From assembly GCA_964418745.1 (NCBI GenBank), contig CAYQMX010000006.1:124001-188000 (forward strand): a stretch of DNA of 64,000 bases. The letters run 5' to 3'. A program made the position numbers and the translations under genes. Source of the stretch: Scleromatobacter sp964418745 (GTDB taxonomy: Bacteria; Pseudomonadota; Gammaproteobacteria; Burkholderiales; Burkholderiaceae_C). Under the pieces are notes generated by a model. That model searched no databases. It was given only the letters and a program-made list of their open reading frames with translations, and had not been told where the DNA came from. Below, piece by piece: positions 8,012 through 17,628 of the stretch; position 1 is the first letter of the stretch, and each line of letters opens with the position of its first letter.

Positions 8012-11000
8012 ATGAGCGGGCTCATCCGCATCCGCGGCGCGCGGCAGCACAACCTGAAGAACCTCGACCTGGACATCCGCACCGGTGAGCTCACCGTGGT
8101 GACGGGGCCCAGCGGTTCGGGCAAGTCGAGCCTGGTGTTCGACACGCTGTATGCGGAAGGCCAGCGGCGTTACGTCGAGACGTTCTCGGCCTATGCGCGC
8201 CAGTTCCTCGATCGCATGGACCGGCCCGCGGTCGACCACGTGGAGGGCGTGCCGCCGGCGATCGCCATCGACCAGACCAACCCGGTGCGCAGCTCGCGCT
8301 CGACGGTCGGCACGATGACGGAGCTCAACGACCACCTGAAGCTGCTGTTCGGCCGTGCCGCCGCGCTGTTCGACCGCGTCACCGCGCTGCCGGTACGCCA
8401 CGACAACGCCGACACGATCTACGGCGACCTCGTCGCGCGCGCCGCCGCGCAGGGCGACCCGCGGGTGGCTGTCACGTTCCCCGTCGAACTGCCCGCCAAC
8501 ACGACCGCCGCGGAAGTGACGCAGTGGCTGTCGACCAGCGGCTTCACGCGCGTGCACGGCGAGCGCACGATCCGGGACGAGAGCGGCGAGCGCAAGGTGC
8601 TCGACGTCGTGGCCGACCGCTTCCGGGTCGGCAAGGTGGAGAAGGTGCGCGTGGTCGAGGCCATCGAGCTGGCGTTGAAGCGCGGCCAGGGCCGGCTCAA
8701 CGTCGACGTGCTTGCCGAGAGCGCCGAAGCCGCCGACCCCGGCATCCGCTGGCGGTGGTCGACGGGGCTGCACTGCCCCGAGAGCGAGCTGCGCTACGAC
8801 GACCCGCAGCCGGCGCTGTTCTCGTTCAACTCGGCCTTCGGCGCCTGCGAGACCTGCCGCGGCTTCGGCCGCGTGATCGGCGTCGACTGGGGCCTGGTCG
8901 TGCCCGACGAGAAGCGCACGCTGCGCAACGGCGCCGTCAAGACGATCCAGACGCCGGCCTGGAAGGAACAGCAGGACGACCTGATGAAGTACGCCGGCGA
9001 CGCCGGCATCCCGCGCGACACCGCGTGGAACATGCTCACCGACGCGCAGCGCAAGTGGGTCATCGACGGCTCGCCGAACTGGAACGGCAACTGGCACAAG
9101 CAGTGGTACGGCATCCGGCGCTTCTTCGAGTACCTGGAATCGAAGTCGTACAAGATGCACATCCGGGTGCTGCTGTCGAAGTACCGCAGCTACACGAAGT
9201 GCCCTGCCTGCGACGGCGCGCGCCTGAAGCTGGAGGCGCAGCTGTGGCGCGTGGGCACCAAGGAACAGGCCGACGCGGTGCTGCCGCCGTCGCAGCGCCA
9301 CCTGCCGCACGGCGTCGACTGGACGCGCGAGCAGCTGGAGGCGCTGCCGGGCCTGGGCCTGCACGACATGATGCTGCTGTCGATCGAGCGTCTTCGACGC
9401 TTCTTCGACATGCAGCACACGCCGGACAACCTGCCCGACGACGCCCTGAAGCTGCTGCTCGACGAGATCTGCACGCGCCTGAAGTACCTCAACGACGTCG
9501 GCATCGGCTATCTCACGCTCGATCGCCAGAGCCGCACGCTGTCGGGCGGCGAGGTGCAGCGCATCAACCTCACCACCGCGCTCGGCACCTCGCTGGTCAA
9601 CACGCTGTTCGTGCTCGACGAGCCCTCCATCGGCCTGCACCCGCGCGACATGCACCGCATCGTCGAGGCCATGCAGCGCCTGCGCGACGCCGGCAACACG
9701 CTGGTGGTGGTGGAGCACGACCCCGCCGTCATGCTGGCCGCCGATCGCCTGATCGACATGGGCCCGGGACCGGGCGAGCGCGGTGGCCAGATCGTGTTCG
9801 ACGGCGAGCCCGAGGCCGCGAAGCTGGCCGACACGCTCACCGGCGCCTACCTGGGTGCGCGCAAGCAGGTGGGCATGGGTATCCGGCGCGCGGTGGTCGA
9901 GTCGACGCCGCGGCTGATCGTGCAGGGCGCCACCGAGCACAACCTGCGCGACGTCACGGTGGAGTTCCCGCTGCAGCGGCTGGTCGTCGTCACCGGCGTC
10001 AGCGGCTCGGGCAAGAGCACGCTGATGCAGGACGTGCTGTACCCGGCGCTGGCGCGCCACTTCGGCAAGCCGACGGAGACGCCAGGCAAGCACGTGGCGC
10101 TGCTGGGCGCCGACTGGCTGTCGGAAGCCGTGTTCGTCGACCAGAGCCCGATCGGCAAGACCGCGCGCTCCAACCCGGCCAGCTACGTCGGCGCGTTCGA
10201 CGAGATCCGCAAGCTGTTCGCCACCACGCCGGTGGCCATCGAGCGCAACTACGGCGCCGGCATGTTCTCGTTCAACGCCGGCGACGGTCGCTGCCCGACC
10301 TGCGGCGGCTCGGGCTTCGAGCACGTCGAGATGCAGTTCCTGTCCGATGTCTACCTGCGCTGCCCCGATTGCGACGGCCGCCGTTTCCGTGCGGAGATGC
10401 TGGACGCCCACCTGGTGCGGCGCGACCGCCAGCTGTCGATCGCCGACGTGCTGGAGCTCACCGTCAGCGAGGCGGTGCAGCTGTTCGCCGACGATCGCGA
10501 GGTGATTCGCCGGCTGCAGCCCATCGTCGACGTCGGCCTCGACTACGTGAAGCTGGGCCAGCCGGTGCCCACGCTGTCGGGCGGTGAGGCGCAGCGGCTG
10601 AAGCTGGCCGGATTCCTCGCGGAGGCCGCGCAAGGGCCGCAGCAGGCCGCGGCGAAGAAGGGCACGCTGTTCCTGTTCGACGAACCCACCACCGGCCTGC
10701 ACTTCGACGACATCGCCAAGCTGATGCGCTCGCTGCGCCGGCTGCTGGAGGCGGGCCACTCGCTGATCGTCATCGAGCACAACCTCGACGTGATCCGCTC
10801 GGCCGACTGGCTGGTGGACCTCGGGCCGGAAGGCGGCGAGCAGGGCGGCGAGCTGGTGGGCGTGGGCACGCCGGAGGACCTGAAGGCCAACACGCGCTCG
10901 CACACCGGCCGCGCGCTGCGCGACTACGAGGAGACGCTGGGGCTGGAGCGCTACGCCGCCGTCGACGTGGCGCGCGAGAAGCATGCCCGCTACGCCTCGG

Positions 11001-13792
11001 TGGAGGAGGCGCGCTTCAAGGTCGAGGGCGCGCGCGACACCAGCCTGGACGGGCCCAGCCTGCAGTCGCTGGTCAGCAAGCGCCGGCGCTCGACGGCCGG
11101 CAGCGCCGACGAGAACTCGATCCGCATCGTCAACGCGCGCGAGCACAACCTCAAGGGCGTGGACGTCGCGATCCCGCGCGGCAAGTTCACCGTGGTCACC
11201 GGCGTGTCGGGCTCGGGCAAGAGCACGCTGGCCTTCGACATCCTGTTCAACGAGGGGCAGCGGCGCTACCTCGAGTCGCTCAACGCCTACGCGCGCAGCA
11301 TCGTGCAGCCGGCCGGCCGGCCCGAGGTCGACGCGGTCTACGGTATCCCGCCGACGGTGGCCATCGAGCAGCGGCTGTCGCGTGGCGGCCGCAAGAGCAC
11401 GGTGGCCACCACCACCGAGGTCTGGCACTTCCTGCGCCTGCTGTGGGTCAAGCTGGGCATCCAGCACTGCATCCACGACGGCAGCCCCGTGAAGCCGCAG
11501 AGCGTGGAAAGCATCGCCGCGCAACTGCTGCGCGACTACCGCGGCCAGCACGTGGGCCTGCTCGCGCCGCTGGTGGTGGCGCGCAAGGGCGTCTACACCG
11601 ACCTGGCCAAGTGGGCCAAGGCGCGCGGCCACACGCACCTGCGCGTGGACGGCGAGTTCGTCAAGGTCGATCCGTGGCCGCGCCTGGACCGCTTCAAGGA
11701 GCACACGCTGGAGCTGCCGGTGGGCGACCTGGTGATCGCGCCGGAGCGCGAGGCGGCGCTGCGCGCGCTGCTGGCCAAGGCGCTGGACACCGGCAAGGGC
11801 GTCATGCACCTGCTGACGCCACTGACCGGCCTGACCGAGGCGATGGCGCAAGGCCAGTCGACGCTGGGCATCGGCAGCGTCAAGGTGTTCTCCACCAAGC
11901 GCGCGTGCCCCACCTGCGGCACCAGCTACGGCGAGCCCGACCCGCGCATGTTCTCGTACAACAGCAAGCACGGCTGGTGCCCGGGCTGCGTCGGCACCGG
12001 ACTGGCGCTGACGCGCGAACAGCGCGCGGCCTTCGATGATTCGGTGCAGGACGAGAACGAGCGCGGCCGCGAGCAGGCCTTCATCTCGAAGGAGCCCGAC
12101 GCCGAGGAACTGCACGACGCCGCCTGCCCCGAGTGCCACGGCGCGCGCCTGGCGCCCGCGCCGCGCGCGATCAGGTTCGAGGACCAGGCCATCACCGACG
12201 TGGCGCAGTGGGCGGTGTCCGACGTTCGCAAGTGGGTCGAGTCCCTGCAACTGGCCGGGCGCGACGCCGACATCGCGCGCGACGTCATCAGCGAGATCCG
12301 CAGCCGCCTGGTCTTCCTGGAGGATGTGGGCCTGAACTACCTGACGCTGGACCGCGCTGCGCCCACGCTGTCCGGTGGCGAGGCGCAGCGCATCCGCCTG
12401 GCGGCGCAGCTGGGCTCCAACCTGCAGGGCGTGTGCTACGTGCTGGACGAGCCCACCATCGGCCTGCATCCGCGCGACAACAAGATCCTGCTGGACGCGC
12501 TCGCGCGCCTGGGCTCGCAGGGCAACACGCTGGTGGTGGTCGAGCACGACGAGGACACCATCCGCCGCGCCGACCACCTGATCGACATCGGCCCCGGCGC
12601 CGGCAAGCGCGGCGGCCGCCTGGTGGCACAGGGCAAGGCGGCGGACCTGTCGGCGGTGCCCGAATCGGTCACCGGCCGCTGCCTGGCGCATCCGCAGACG
12701 CATCCGATGCAGCCGCGCCGCGAGGTCGCGTTCGCGGCCGACGACGCTGGCGCCAGCACGCACATCACGGTGTTCGGCGCGAAGCTTCACAACCTGCAGG
12801 GCATGCCGGTGCGCGTACCGCTGCAGCGGCTGGTGGCCATCACCGGAGTGAGCGGCTCGGGCAAGAGCACCATCGCGCGCGACGTGCTGCTGGCCAGCGT
12901 GGCCGCGCTGGTGGCCAGCCGCGGCAAGGCGGAGCCGGTGGGTTGCGCGTCGGTGGAGGGCTGGCACTCGGTGGACCGCGTGCTGGAGGTCGACCAGACG
13001 CCCATCGGCAAGACGCCGCGCTCGTGCCCGGCCACCTACATCGGTTTCTGGGACGCCATCCGCAAGTTGTTCGCCGAGACACTGGAGGCCAAGGCGCGCG
13101 GCTACGCGGCGGGTCGCTTCAGCTTCAACACCGGCGGCGCCAACGGCGGCCGTTGCCCTGGCTGCGAGGGCCAGGGCATGCGCACGATCGAGATGAGCTT
13201 CCTGCCCGACGTGAAGGTGGCTTGCGACCTGTGCCACGGCGCGCGCTTCAACCCGGCCACCCTGGCGGTCACCTGGCGCGGCAAGAGCATCGGTGACGTG
13301 CTGCAGATGGAGGTCGACGAGGCCGTGGAGTTCTTCGCCAGCATGCCGTCCATCGCCCACCCGCTGCAGCTGCTGCAGGACGTCGGCCTGGGCTACCTGA
13401 CGCTGGGCCAGCCGTCGCCCACGCTGTCGGGCGGCGAGGCGCAGCGCATCAAGCTGGTGACCGAGCTGAGCAAGGTGCGCGACGAGGTGGGGCGGCGTGG
13501 CCAGAAGGCGCCGCACACGCTGTACGTGCTGGACGAGCCGACGGTGGGCCTGCACATGGCCGACGTGTCCAAGCTGATCAAGGTGCTGCACCGGCTGACC
13601 GACGGCGGCCACAGCGTGGTGGTCATCGAGCACGACCTCGACGTCATCGCGGAGGCCGACTGGGTGATCGACATGGGGCCGGAGGGCGGCGCGGCGGGCG
13701 GCAGGCTGGTGGCCGAAGGACCGCCGGAACACCTGGTGGCCAGACGCACGCACACGGGCATCGCGCTCGCGCACGTGCTGGCCCGCAAGTGA
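8012..13792 (+). CDS. uvrA: Tandem double-length UvrA-type excinuclease ATPase
   Basis: A 1926-residue protein, about twice a normal UvrA (about 940). It contains two complete UvrA units in one chain. Four Walker A motifs are visible: GPSGSGKS at 32-39 and GVSGSGKS at 662-669, 1064-1071 and 1612-1619. Four LSGGE signature motifs and four LDEP/FDEP Walker B segments match them. Zinc-type cysteine clusters occur in both halves (for example CPTCGGSG with CPDCDG, and CPGCEGQG with CDLCHG). The join lies near residue 1035-1050 (KRRRSTAGSADENS). UvrA dimerises to find DNA lesions and load UvrB; here one polypeptide may act as a built-in dimer. No second uvrA or uvrB is in the window. Such long UvrA proteins occur in some other proteobacteria. 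Confidence 0.9.
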   Translation: MSGLIRIRGARQHNLKNLDLDIRTGELTVVTGPSGSGKSSLVFDTLYAEGQRRYVETFSAYARQFLDRMDRPAVDHVEGVPPAIAIDQTNPVRSSRSTVGTMTELNDHLKLLFGRAAALFDRVTALPVRHDNADTIYGDLVARAAAQGDPRVAVTFPVELPANTTAAEVTQWLSTSGFTRVHGERTIRDESGERKVLDVVADRFRVGKVEKVRVVEAIELALKRGQGRLNVDVLAESAEAADPGIRWRWSTGLHCPESELRYDDPQPALFSFNSAFGACETCRGFGRVIGVDWGLVVPDEKRTLRNGAVKTIQTPAWKEQQDDLMKYAGDAGIPRDTAWNMLTDAQRKWVIDGSPNWNGNWHKQWYGIRRFFEYLESKSYKMHIRVLLSKYRSYTKCPACDGARLKLEAQLWRVGTKEQADAVLPPSQRHLPHGVDWTREQLEALPGLGLHDMMLLSIERLRRFFDMQHTPDNLPDDALKLLLDEICTRLKYLNDVGIGYLTLDRQSRTLSGGEVQRINLTTALGTSLVNTLFVLDEPSIGLHPRDMHRIVEAMQRLRDAGNTLVVVEHDPAVMLAADRLIDMGPGPGERGGQIVFDGEPEAAKLADTLTGAYLGARKQVGMGIRRAVVESTPRLIVQGATEHNLRDVTVEFPLQRLVVVTGVSGSGKSTLMQDVLYPALARHFGKPTETPGKHVALLGADWLSEAVFVDQSPIGKTARSNPASYVGAFDEIRKLFATTPVAIERNYGAGMFSFNAGDGRCPTCGGSGFEHVEMQFLSDVYLRCPDCDGRRFRAEMLDAHLVRRDRQLSIADVLELTVSEAVQLFADDREVIRRLQPIVDVGLDYVKLGQPVPTLSGGEAQRLKLAGFLAEAAQGPQQAAAKKGTLFLFDEPTTGLHFDDIAKLMRSLRRLLEAGHSLIVIEHNLDVIRSADWLVDLGPEGGEQGGELVGVGTPEDLKANTRSHTGRALRDYEETLGLERYAAVDVAREKHARYASVEEARFKVEGARDTSLDGPSLQSLVSKRRRSTAGSADENSIRIVNAREHNLKGVDVAIPRGKFTVVTGVSGSGKSTLAFDILFNEGQRRYLESLNAYARSIVQPAGRPEVDAVYGIPPTVAIEQRLSRGGRKSTVATTTEVWHFLRLLWVKLGIQHCIHDGSPVKPQSVESIAAQLLRDYRGQHVGLLAPLVVARKGVYTDLAKWAKARGHTHLRVDGEFVKVDPWPRLDRFKEHTLELPVGDLVIAPEREAALRALLAKALDTGKGVMHLLTPLTGLTEAMAQGQSTLGIGSVKVFSTKRACPTCGTSYGEPDPRMFSYNSKHGWCPGCVGTGLALTREQRAAFDDSVQDENERGREQAFISKEPDAEELHDAACPECHGARLAPAPRAIRFEDQAITDVAQWAVSDVRKWVESLQLAGRDADIARDVISEIRSRLVFLEDVGLNYLTLDRAAPTLSGGEAQRIRLAAQLGSNLQGVCYVLDEPTIGLHPRDNKILLDALARLGSQGNTLVVVEHDEDTIRRADHLIDIGPGAGKRGGRLVAQGKAADLSAVPESVTGRCLAHPQTHPMQPRREVAFAADDAGASTHITVFGAKLHNLQGMPVRVPLQRLVAITGVSGSGKSTIARDVLLASVAALVASRGKAEPVGCASVEGWHSVDRVLEVDQTPIGKTPRSCPATYIGFWDAIRKLFAETLEAKARGYAAGRFSFNTGGANGGRCPGCEGQGMRTIEMSFLPDVKVACDLCHGARFNPATLAVTWRGKSIGDVLQMEVDEAVEFFASMPSIAHPLQLLQDVGLGYLTLGQPSPTLSGGEAQRIKLVTELSKVRDEVGRRGQKAPHTLYVLDEPTVGLHMADVSKLIKVLHRLTDGGHSVVVIEHDLDVIAEADWVIDMGPEGGAAGGRLVAEGPPEHLVARRTHTGIALAHVLARK

Positions 13793-14149
13793 CGCGGTGC
13801 GCGCCGGCGCGCACGCGCAGCTGACTGCGCGCGTGACGCCTTCGGCGGGATTTGCCCGCGTGGCGGGCGTGGCAGCGGTGAGCGGGCGGGACGACATGCG
13901 AGGCTCGATGGACTTGTGGCCATCGTAGGCATGCACCCGAATTCCGCCCGGCGCCATCGGAACGATTTCCCGATGTTTTCGCGCCTCCGGGGGTGAGGTG
14001 TTCGGAGGGATCGCCGTCGCTGTCGCTGTCATGGGCCGGCCAGGACCCGTCGGTCGCGAAGGGCCGGCTTCAGGATGTCCACCCGGTCGGCAACAGACCG
14101 CTATCGCAAGTGCGCTGCCGAGACCTGTCCGATGGTCACGCCAGCGAGA
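13793..14149. other. Intergenic region with GC-rich palindromes after uvrA
   Basis: No gene with credible codon use is seen in these 357 bp. Just after the uvrA stop lies a perfect 18-bp palindrome (13797-13814, GTGCGCGCC and its complement). It is followed by a second imperfect stem (CACGCGCAG, loop CTGA, CTGCGCGCGTG). They could slow or end transcription, but there is no T-run, so a Rho-independent terminator is not proven. Confidence 0.45.
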
Positions 14150-14563
14150 TCATTTCCTGGCTCTTAGAAGGAATGAAGCGACGACCATCATGTAGAGCGC
14201 TGTGCCCCAGTGCATGAAGATGGGAGCTGCAAAGCCCCGCTGCGCCAGGATTACAAGACCATCGCCGATCGCGATGAAGCATGCAATCGCATAGATGATG
14301 CCGGTCGTGCGCCGATCTCCTCTGAACAGGAGCGTCAGTACGGCGACACCGGCAAAGATGTCGCGAATGCCCTTCACCCACATGAACGGAAATGCAGACG
14401 GGTCCGTGATCGGAATTCCGTAGCCGGCCGAAGCGCCCACGGGGTTCAACAGGAAGTTGATGCCGAGCATGATGATGGCGGCCGGAATCAGGAATGTGAA
14501 CCAGAACAGGGGCGACTTCATTCGCAGGTCGCGTCCCATCGGTGTGGGGGTGGTGGTGTTCAT
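14150..14563 (-). CDS. DUF4267 small membrane protein
   Basis: A 137-residue membrane protein with four predicted transmembrane helices (about residues 18-38, 55-80, 85-105 and 115-133). The phrases WVKGIRDIFAGVAVL and DGLVILAQRG are typical of DUF4267, a family of four-helix proteins of unknown role. Its ATG overlaps the stop of the SnoaL-like gene by ATGA, so both are translated from one message. Codon use is less GC-rich than in the flanking uvrA, suggesting a separate origin. Function is unknown. Confidence 0.75.
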   Translation of the reverse strand: MNTTTPTPMGRDLRMKSPLFWFTFLIPAAIIMLGINFLLNPVGASAGYGIPITDPSAFPFMWVKGIRDIFAGVAVLTLLFRGDRRTTGIIYAIACFIAIGDGLVILAQRGFAAPIFMHWGTALYMMVVASFLLRARK

Positions 14564-15018
14564 GCTGTTTCCTTCCGGTCGATCGCGGGATGCGTTCGTT
14601 GCTGAACGGCGCCGATCTGGGTGAAGACCTCGAGTGTGTTGAGTTCGTCCCAGTGTTCGACGAAGCGACCGTGTTCGACCCGCCAGATGTCGATGGAGCG
14701 CATGACGAAGGGCCTGCCCGTCGCGGGGTAACCGAGAAGGTTGCCGGTGTGGGTGCCCTCGTAGCGATAGCGACCGACCACGCGGGACCCGTCGGCCGAG
14801 ACGAAGACATCTTCCGCGGTCACCTTGAGGTCGGGAACGCCCGCGATGATGGCCCCGAGTACCTTCCTGGAGCCTTCCAGTCCGGGCTCGGCGAATGCGT
14901 TGTGATTCACATAGTTGGCAGCCTTGATCTCGTCGAGGCGCGACACGTCATGGCTGGACATGATCTCGGCGAAGAGGTAGCCGAGCTTGGTCAGGTCGGG
15001 GGGAGCGGCGCTGCTCAT
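14560..15018 (-). CDS. SnoaL-like ester cyclase family protein
   Basis: A 152-residue alpha+beta barrel protein of the SnoaL/NTF2-like superfamily, known for polyketide cyclases and many small-molecule isomerases or hydrolases. Motifs include YVNHNAF, RYEGTHTG and the C-terminal IWRVEHGRFVEHWDELN. The start at 15018 (MSSAAPP) is preferred over an in-frame ATG at 15048, because AAAGGA lies 8-9 bases upstream. It is first in a two-gene operon with the DUF4267 gene and divergent from a TetR gene with a palindromic operator between them. The substrate is unknown. Confidence 0.8.
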   Translation of the reverse strand: MSSAAPPDLTKLGYLFAEIMSSHDVSRLDEIKAANYVNHNAFAEPGLEGSRKVLGAIIAGVPDLKVTAEDVFVSADGSRVVGRYRYEGTHTGNLLGYPATGRPFVMRSIDIWRVEHGRFVEHWDELNTLEVFTQIGAVQQRTHPAIDRKETA

Positions 15019-15089
15019 GGATGTAGTCCTTTGGCGGTTGGGGTTCATTGGCTCGAATCACTGCCTGCTTGAGCCATATCGGAACAAGA

Positions 15090-15136
15090 AGATCTAGCAG
15101 TGCTAGAATAGTAATGTAGCAGCGCTAGATCTGCAA
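15090..15136 (-). promoter_or_regulatory. Promoter and palindromic operator for SnoaL-DUF4267 operon / tetR
   Basis: An inverted repeat spans 15090-15132, with outer arms AGATCTAGC and GCTAGATCT. Inside it CTAGCA-G-TGCTAG (15094-15106) is a perfect palindrome, and a related degenerate copy lies at 15117-15127. On the minus strand TTGCAG (15136-15131) and TACTAT (15113-15108) are 17 bp apart, so the operator covers this promoter. The adjacent TetR is the obvious ligand-responsive binder (inferred). Confidence 0.65.
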
Positions 15137-15182
15137 GCGCCGGTATCATCGCGGGCCGCATGGGCTTTCGAGGGGATCAGCG

Positions 15183-15749
15183 ATGGGCGTTGCCGAGCGC
15201 AAGAACAGGGACCGGGAAGCACGCGAGCAGCGCATCACTGCGGCGGCCCGAAAAATCGCGGAAGCCGAGGGATGGAGCGCGGTCACCGTTCGTCGCTTGG
15301 CCGACGAGATCGAGTACAGCCAGCCTGTCCTCTATTCGCACTTCAAGAACAGGGACGCGATCGTCAGCGCCGTCGCTCTCGAAGGCTTTCGGGAAATCAA
15401 GACGGCTCTCCATCGAGCGGCGCACGTATCAACCGATTCCCGCCCCGTGGGCGAAAGCGTCGCGATCGCGTATCTCGACTTCGCCCGCGACAATCCAGCT
15501 CTCTACGAGGCCATGTTCACGATGCCGACCGATTTGCTTTTCGCAGAGGCCGACACCAGATCGGAACTGAGAGAGGCTTTCGAGGTTCTTTCAGCCGTCG
15601 TCCCACCGACGAGCCCGGATGTCGACGTGGCGACGGAGACGTTCTGGGCAGCCCTTCATGGCCTGGTCCAGCTCGAGAGCTCAGGCCGGATCAGGCACAG
15701 CACGCGACTGGCGCGGGTGGCATTGGTTGTGCGCAGCCTTTTCGGATGA
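15183..15749 (+). CDS. TetR family transcriptional regulator
   Basis: A 188-residue regulator. The N-terminal helix-turn-helix lies at about residues 18-63 (ITAAARKIAEAEG through RRLADEIEYSQPVLYSHFKN). The C-terminal ligand-binding domain includes the FWAALHGLVQLE segment seen in the WHG-type TetR group. The ATG at 15183 is preceded by GGGGATCAGC. It is divergent from the SnoaL/DUF4267 operon, with the palindromic operator in the 164-bp gap, so it likely represses that operon and itself. The ligand is unknown. Confidence 0.87.
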   Translation: MGVAERKNRDREAREQRITAAARKIAEAEGWSAVTVRRLADEIEYSQPVLYSHFKNRDAIVSAVALEGFREIKTALHRAAHVSTDSRPVGESVAIAYLDFARDNPALYEAMFTMPTDLLFAEADTRSELREAFEVLSAVVPPTSPDVDVATETFWAALHGLVQLESSGRIRHSTRLARVALVVRSLFG

Positions 15750-15874
15750 ACGATCTCCGCACCGTGCCAGATCGCTCCGGTTGAGTGCTTCCTGCCGCTT
15801 GCCGGAGACGGCGCCAGAGGACACCCGGCCGTGTCGGGGCAGTCCGGTGCGTCGTCGCGCCGCCCCCACGGAAC

Positions 15875-17011
15875 TTGTCAGCATCCCCACGCTCCCATGG
15901 CGATGCGCCCGACGGCAGCCCTATCCTGAAGACCACCCTCATCCCCGTCCGCCTGGAACGCACCCGCGAGGTGCTGCACGAGTTGCTGCGCTCGCTGAAG
16001 GAGGCGCTGCCCATCCTGGCCGGCGTGGCGGGGCCGATCTTCGTCGCCAGCTTCGCGCTGCTGGCGTGGGCCGGCGTGCCACCGATGAAGGCGGTGACGC
16101 TGCCCTGGCGCAGCGGGCTCGCGCTGTGGGTCGCGCAGGCCGTGCTGGCTGCCTGGCCCGTGTGGGCGCTGCGCCGGCGCCTGCTGCCGCAGGCCTGGTG
16201 CGTGCAGCTGCGCTGCCTGCCGTTGACGGCGCGGGCGCTGTGGCGCTCGGACGTGGCCGTCGCCGCCGCGGTGCTGGCGCCGCTGGCCGCGCTCTATGCG
16301 CTGTCGGTCGTCGTCTTCGCGATCCACCGGCCCGCGTGGTGGGTGCAGGCGCTGCCGCGCGCGCTGCTGTCGTTGCTCGCTTCCTGGCTGGCCTCGTGCG
16401 CGCTGGGCGCCGCGGCGCTGGCCTGGCAGCGACGCGGCGTGGCGTGGCGGACGCGTCGGGTCCGGCCCGCGCGTTCGTCCGCGGCCCTGCTCGCGCTGCG
16501 ACCGCGCGCGTTCGTCGCGTTGCTGTGGTGGCCCGCGTGGCGCGACGCGTTGACGCCCGGCGCGCGGGCGCTGCTCGCCGGCGTCGCGGCGGCGATCGCG
16601 CTGGCCGTGGCCTGGACGCAGGGCTGGTGGCCAGTCGTGCCGGGCGCGGCGTGGTCGCTGATGTTCAGCGTGCTGGCCATCGCGCTGACCGAGCGGCTGC
16701 AGCGCGCGATGGAGTCGCACCTCGCCGCGCTGGAACCCTGGCTCGTGTCGCTGCCCGCCGCCGCGGCTTGGCGCTGGCAGGCGCGCGTGCTGGTCTGCGC
16801 GCCGATGGTCGCGGCCGGCGCCGTGGCGGTGCTGCTGGTGCTGCTCGCGCGGCCCTGGCGGGCGCTGCCGCTGGCGGCGTTCGCGCTGGGGCTGGTGGCG
16901 ACGCCGCTGGCGCTGACCGCGGTGCCGGCGGCCAACCGCGAAGCGCATGTCGCGCTGTGGGCCGTGAGCACCGGCCTGTTGACCGCCTTCGGGAGCGAAC
17001 TGTGGAACTGA
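15875..17011 (+). CDS. ABC transporter permease subunit (start uncertain)
   Basis: A hydrophobic protein with about 8-10 membrane segments, rich in Ala, Leu, Trp and Arg. It resembles the membrane half of small ABC exporters but shows no strongly diagnostic motif. It overlaps the ATP-binding gene at 17002 by 10 bp, so the two form one transporter. The 5' end is not clear. In-frame choices are GTG 15785, TTG 15875 and CTG 15926, none with a good ribosome site, and residues before about 15925 look non-coding. I give TTG 15875 as a compromise. The substrate is unknown. Confidence 0.6.
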   Translation: MSASPRSHGDAPDGSPILKTTLIPVRLERTREVLHELLRSLKEALPILAGVAGPIFVASFALLAWAGVPPMKAVTLPWRSGLALWVAQAVLAAWPVWALRRRLLPQAWCVQLRCLPLTARALWRSDVAVAAAVLAPLAALYALSVVVFAIHRPAWWVQALPRALLSLLASWLASCALGAAALAWQRRGVAWRTRRVRPARSSAALLALRPRAFVALLWWPAWRDALTPGARALLAGVAAAIALAVAWTQGWWPVVPGAAWSLMFSVLAIALTERLQRAMESHLAALEPWLVSLPAAAAWRWQARVLVCAPMVAAGAVAVLLVLLARPWRALPLAAFALGLVATPLALTAVPAANREAHVALWAVSTGLLTAFGSELWN

Positions 17012-17628
17012 CACTGCGCATCGAGCAGCTTGTCTTCGCCTATGGCCAGCGCTGGTTGTTCGAGGGCTTCACCGCCCAGGCCGGGGCCGGCGTCACCTGG
17101 GTGCAGGGCGCCAACGGCAGCGGCAAGTCGACGCTGCTGCGCCTGCTCGCCGGGGCCCTGGCGCCACGCCACGGCGGCTTCGAACTCGCCGGCTGCCGCT
17201 ACGCGGCCGGCGAGCGCACCGCCTCGCTCGCCTGGCGCCAGCAGACGTTCTGGTGCCACAGCGATCCGCCGCCCACGCCCTGGCTCACCATCGCCGAGTG
17301 CCTGGGCTTCGTAGGCGGCACGTATGCCGGCGTCGATGCGCGGCGCGTGCACGAGCAGGTGGAGGCGCTGGGCCTGGCCCCGGCGCTGGCGACGCCGCTG
17401 CGCGAGGCCTCGCTGGGCCAGCAGCGCAAGACGCTGCTGGCGCTCGCGCTTGCCCTGCCGGTCAGGCTGCTGCTGCTCGACGAGCCGTTCAACGCGCTCG
17501 ATGTCGCGTCGGCGCGCCACTTGTCCGCCACGCTGGGCGAGCGGGCGGCGCGCGGCGAACAGGTGATCCTGCTGACCAGCCATGTGGAGCCGCACGTGCC
17601 GGTGCGCGACACCTGGGTGCTGGGCTAG
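17002..17628 (+). CDS. Small ABC transporter ATP-binding subunit
   Basis: A 208-residue ATPase starting at GTG 17002. Walker A is GANGSGKST (about residue 36-44). The signature motif is degenerate (ASLGQQRK instead of LSGGQ), and Walker B is LLLLDEPFNALD. The short length and the SLGQ-type signature recall CcmA-like and other compact export ATPases. It overlaps the permease gene by 10 bp and its stop overlaps that of the convergent peroxidase gene. It should energise the adjacent permease; the cargo is unknown. No ccm genes are near, so a cytochrome-maturation role is not supported. Confidence 0.82.
   Translation: MELTLRIEQLVFAYGQRWLFEGFTAQAGAGVTWVQGANGSGKSTLLRLLAGALAPRHGGFELAGCRYAAGERTASLAWRQQTFWCHSDPPPTPWLTIAECLGFVGGTYAGVDARRVHEQVEALGLAPALATPLREASLGQQRKTLLALALALPVRLLLLDEPFNALDVASARHLSATLGERAARGEQVILLTSHVEPHVPVRDTWVLG

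Noticed and set aside
6152..14032. A 2626-codon open frame on the minus strand across the aldonolactone oxidase, DAO and uvrA genes
   Set aside because: It is antisense to clearly conserved genes and is an artefact of high third-position G/C; its product is Arg/Ala/His-rich without motifs.
17002..17628. CcmA, cytochrome c maturation ATPase
   Set aside because: No other ccm genes nearby and the partner permease is unlike CcmB; only the small size and SLGQ signature are similar.
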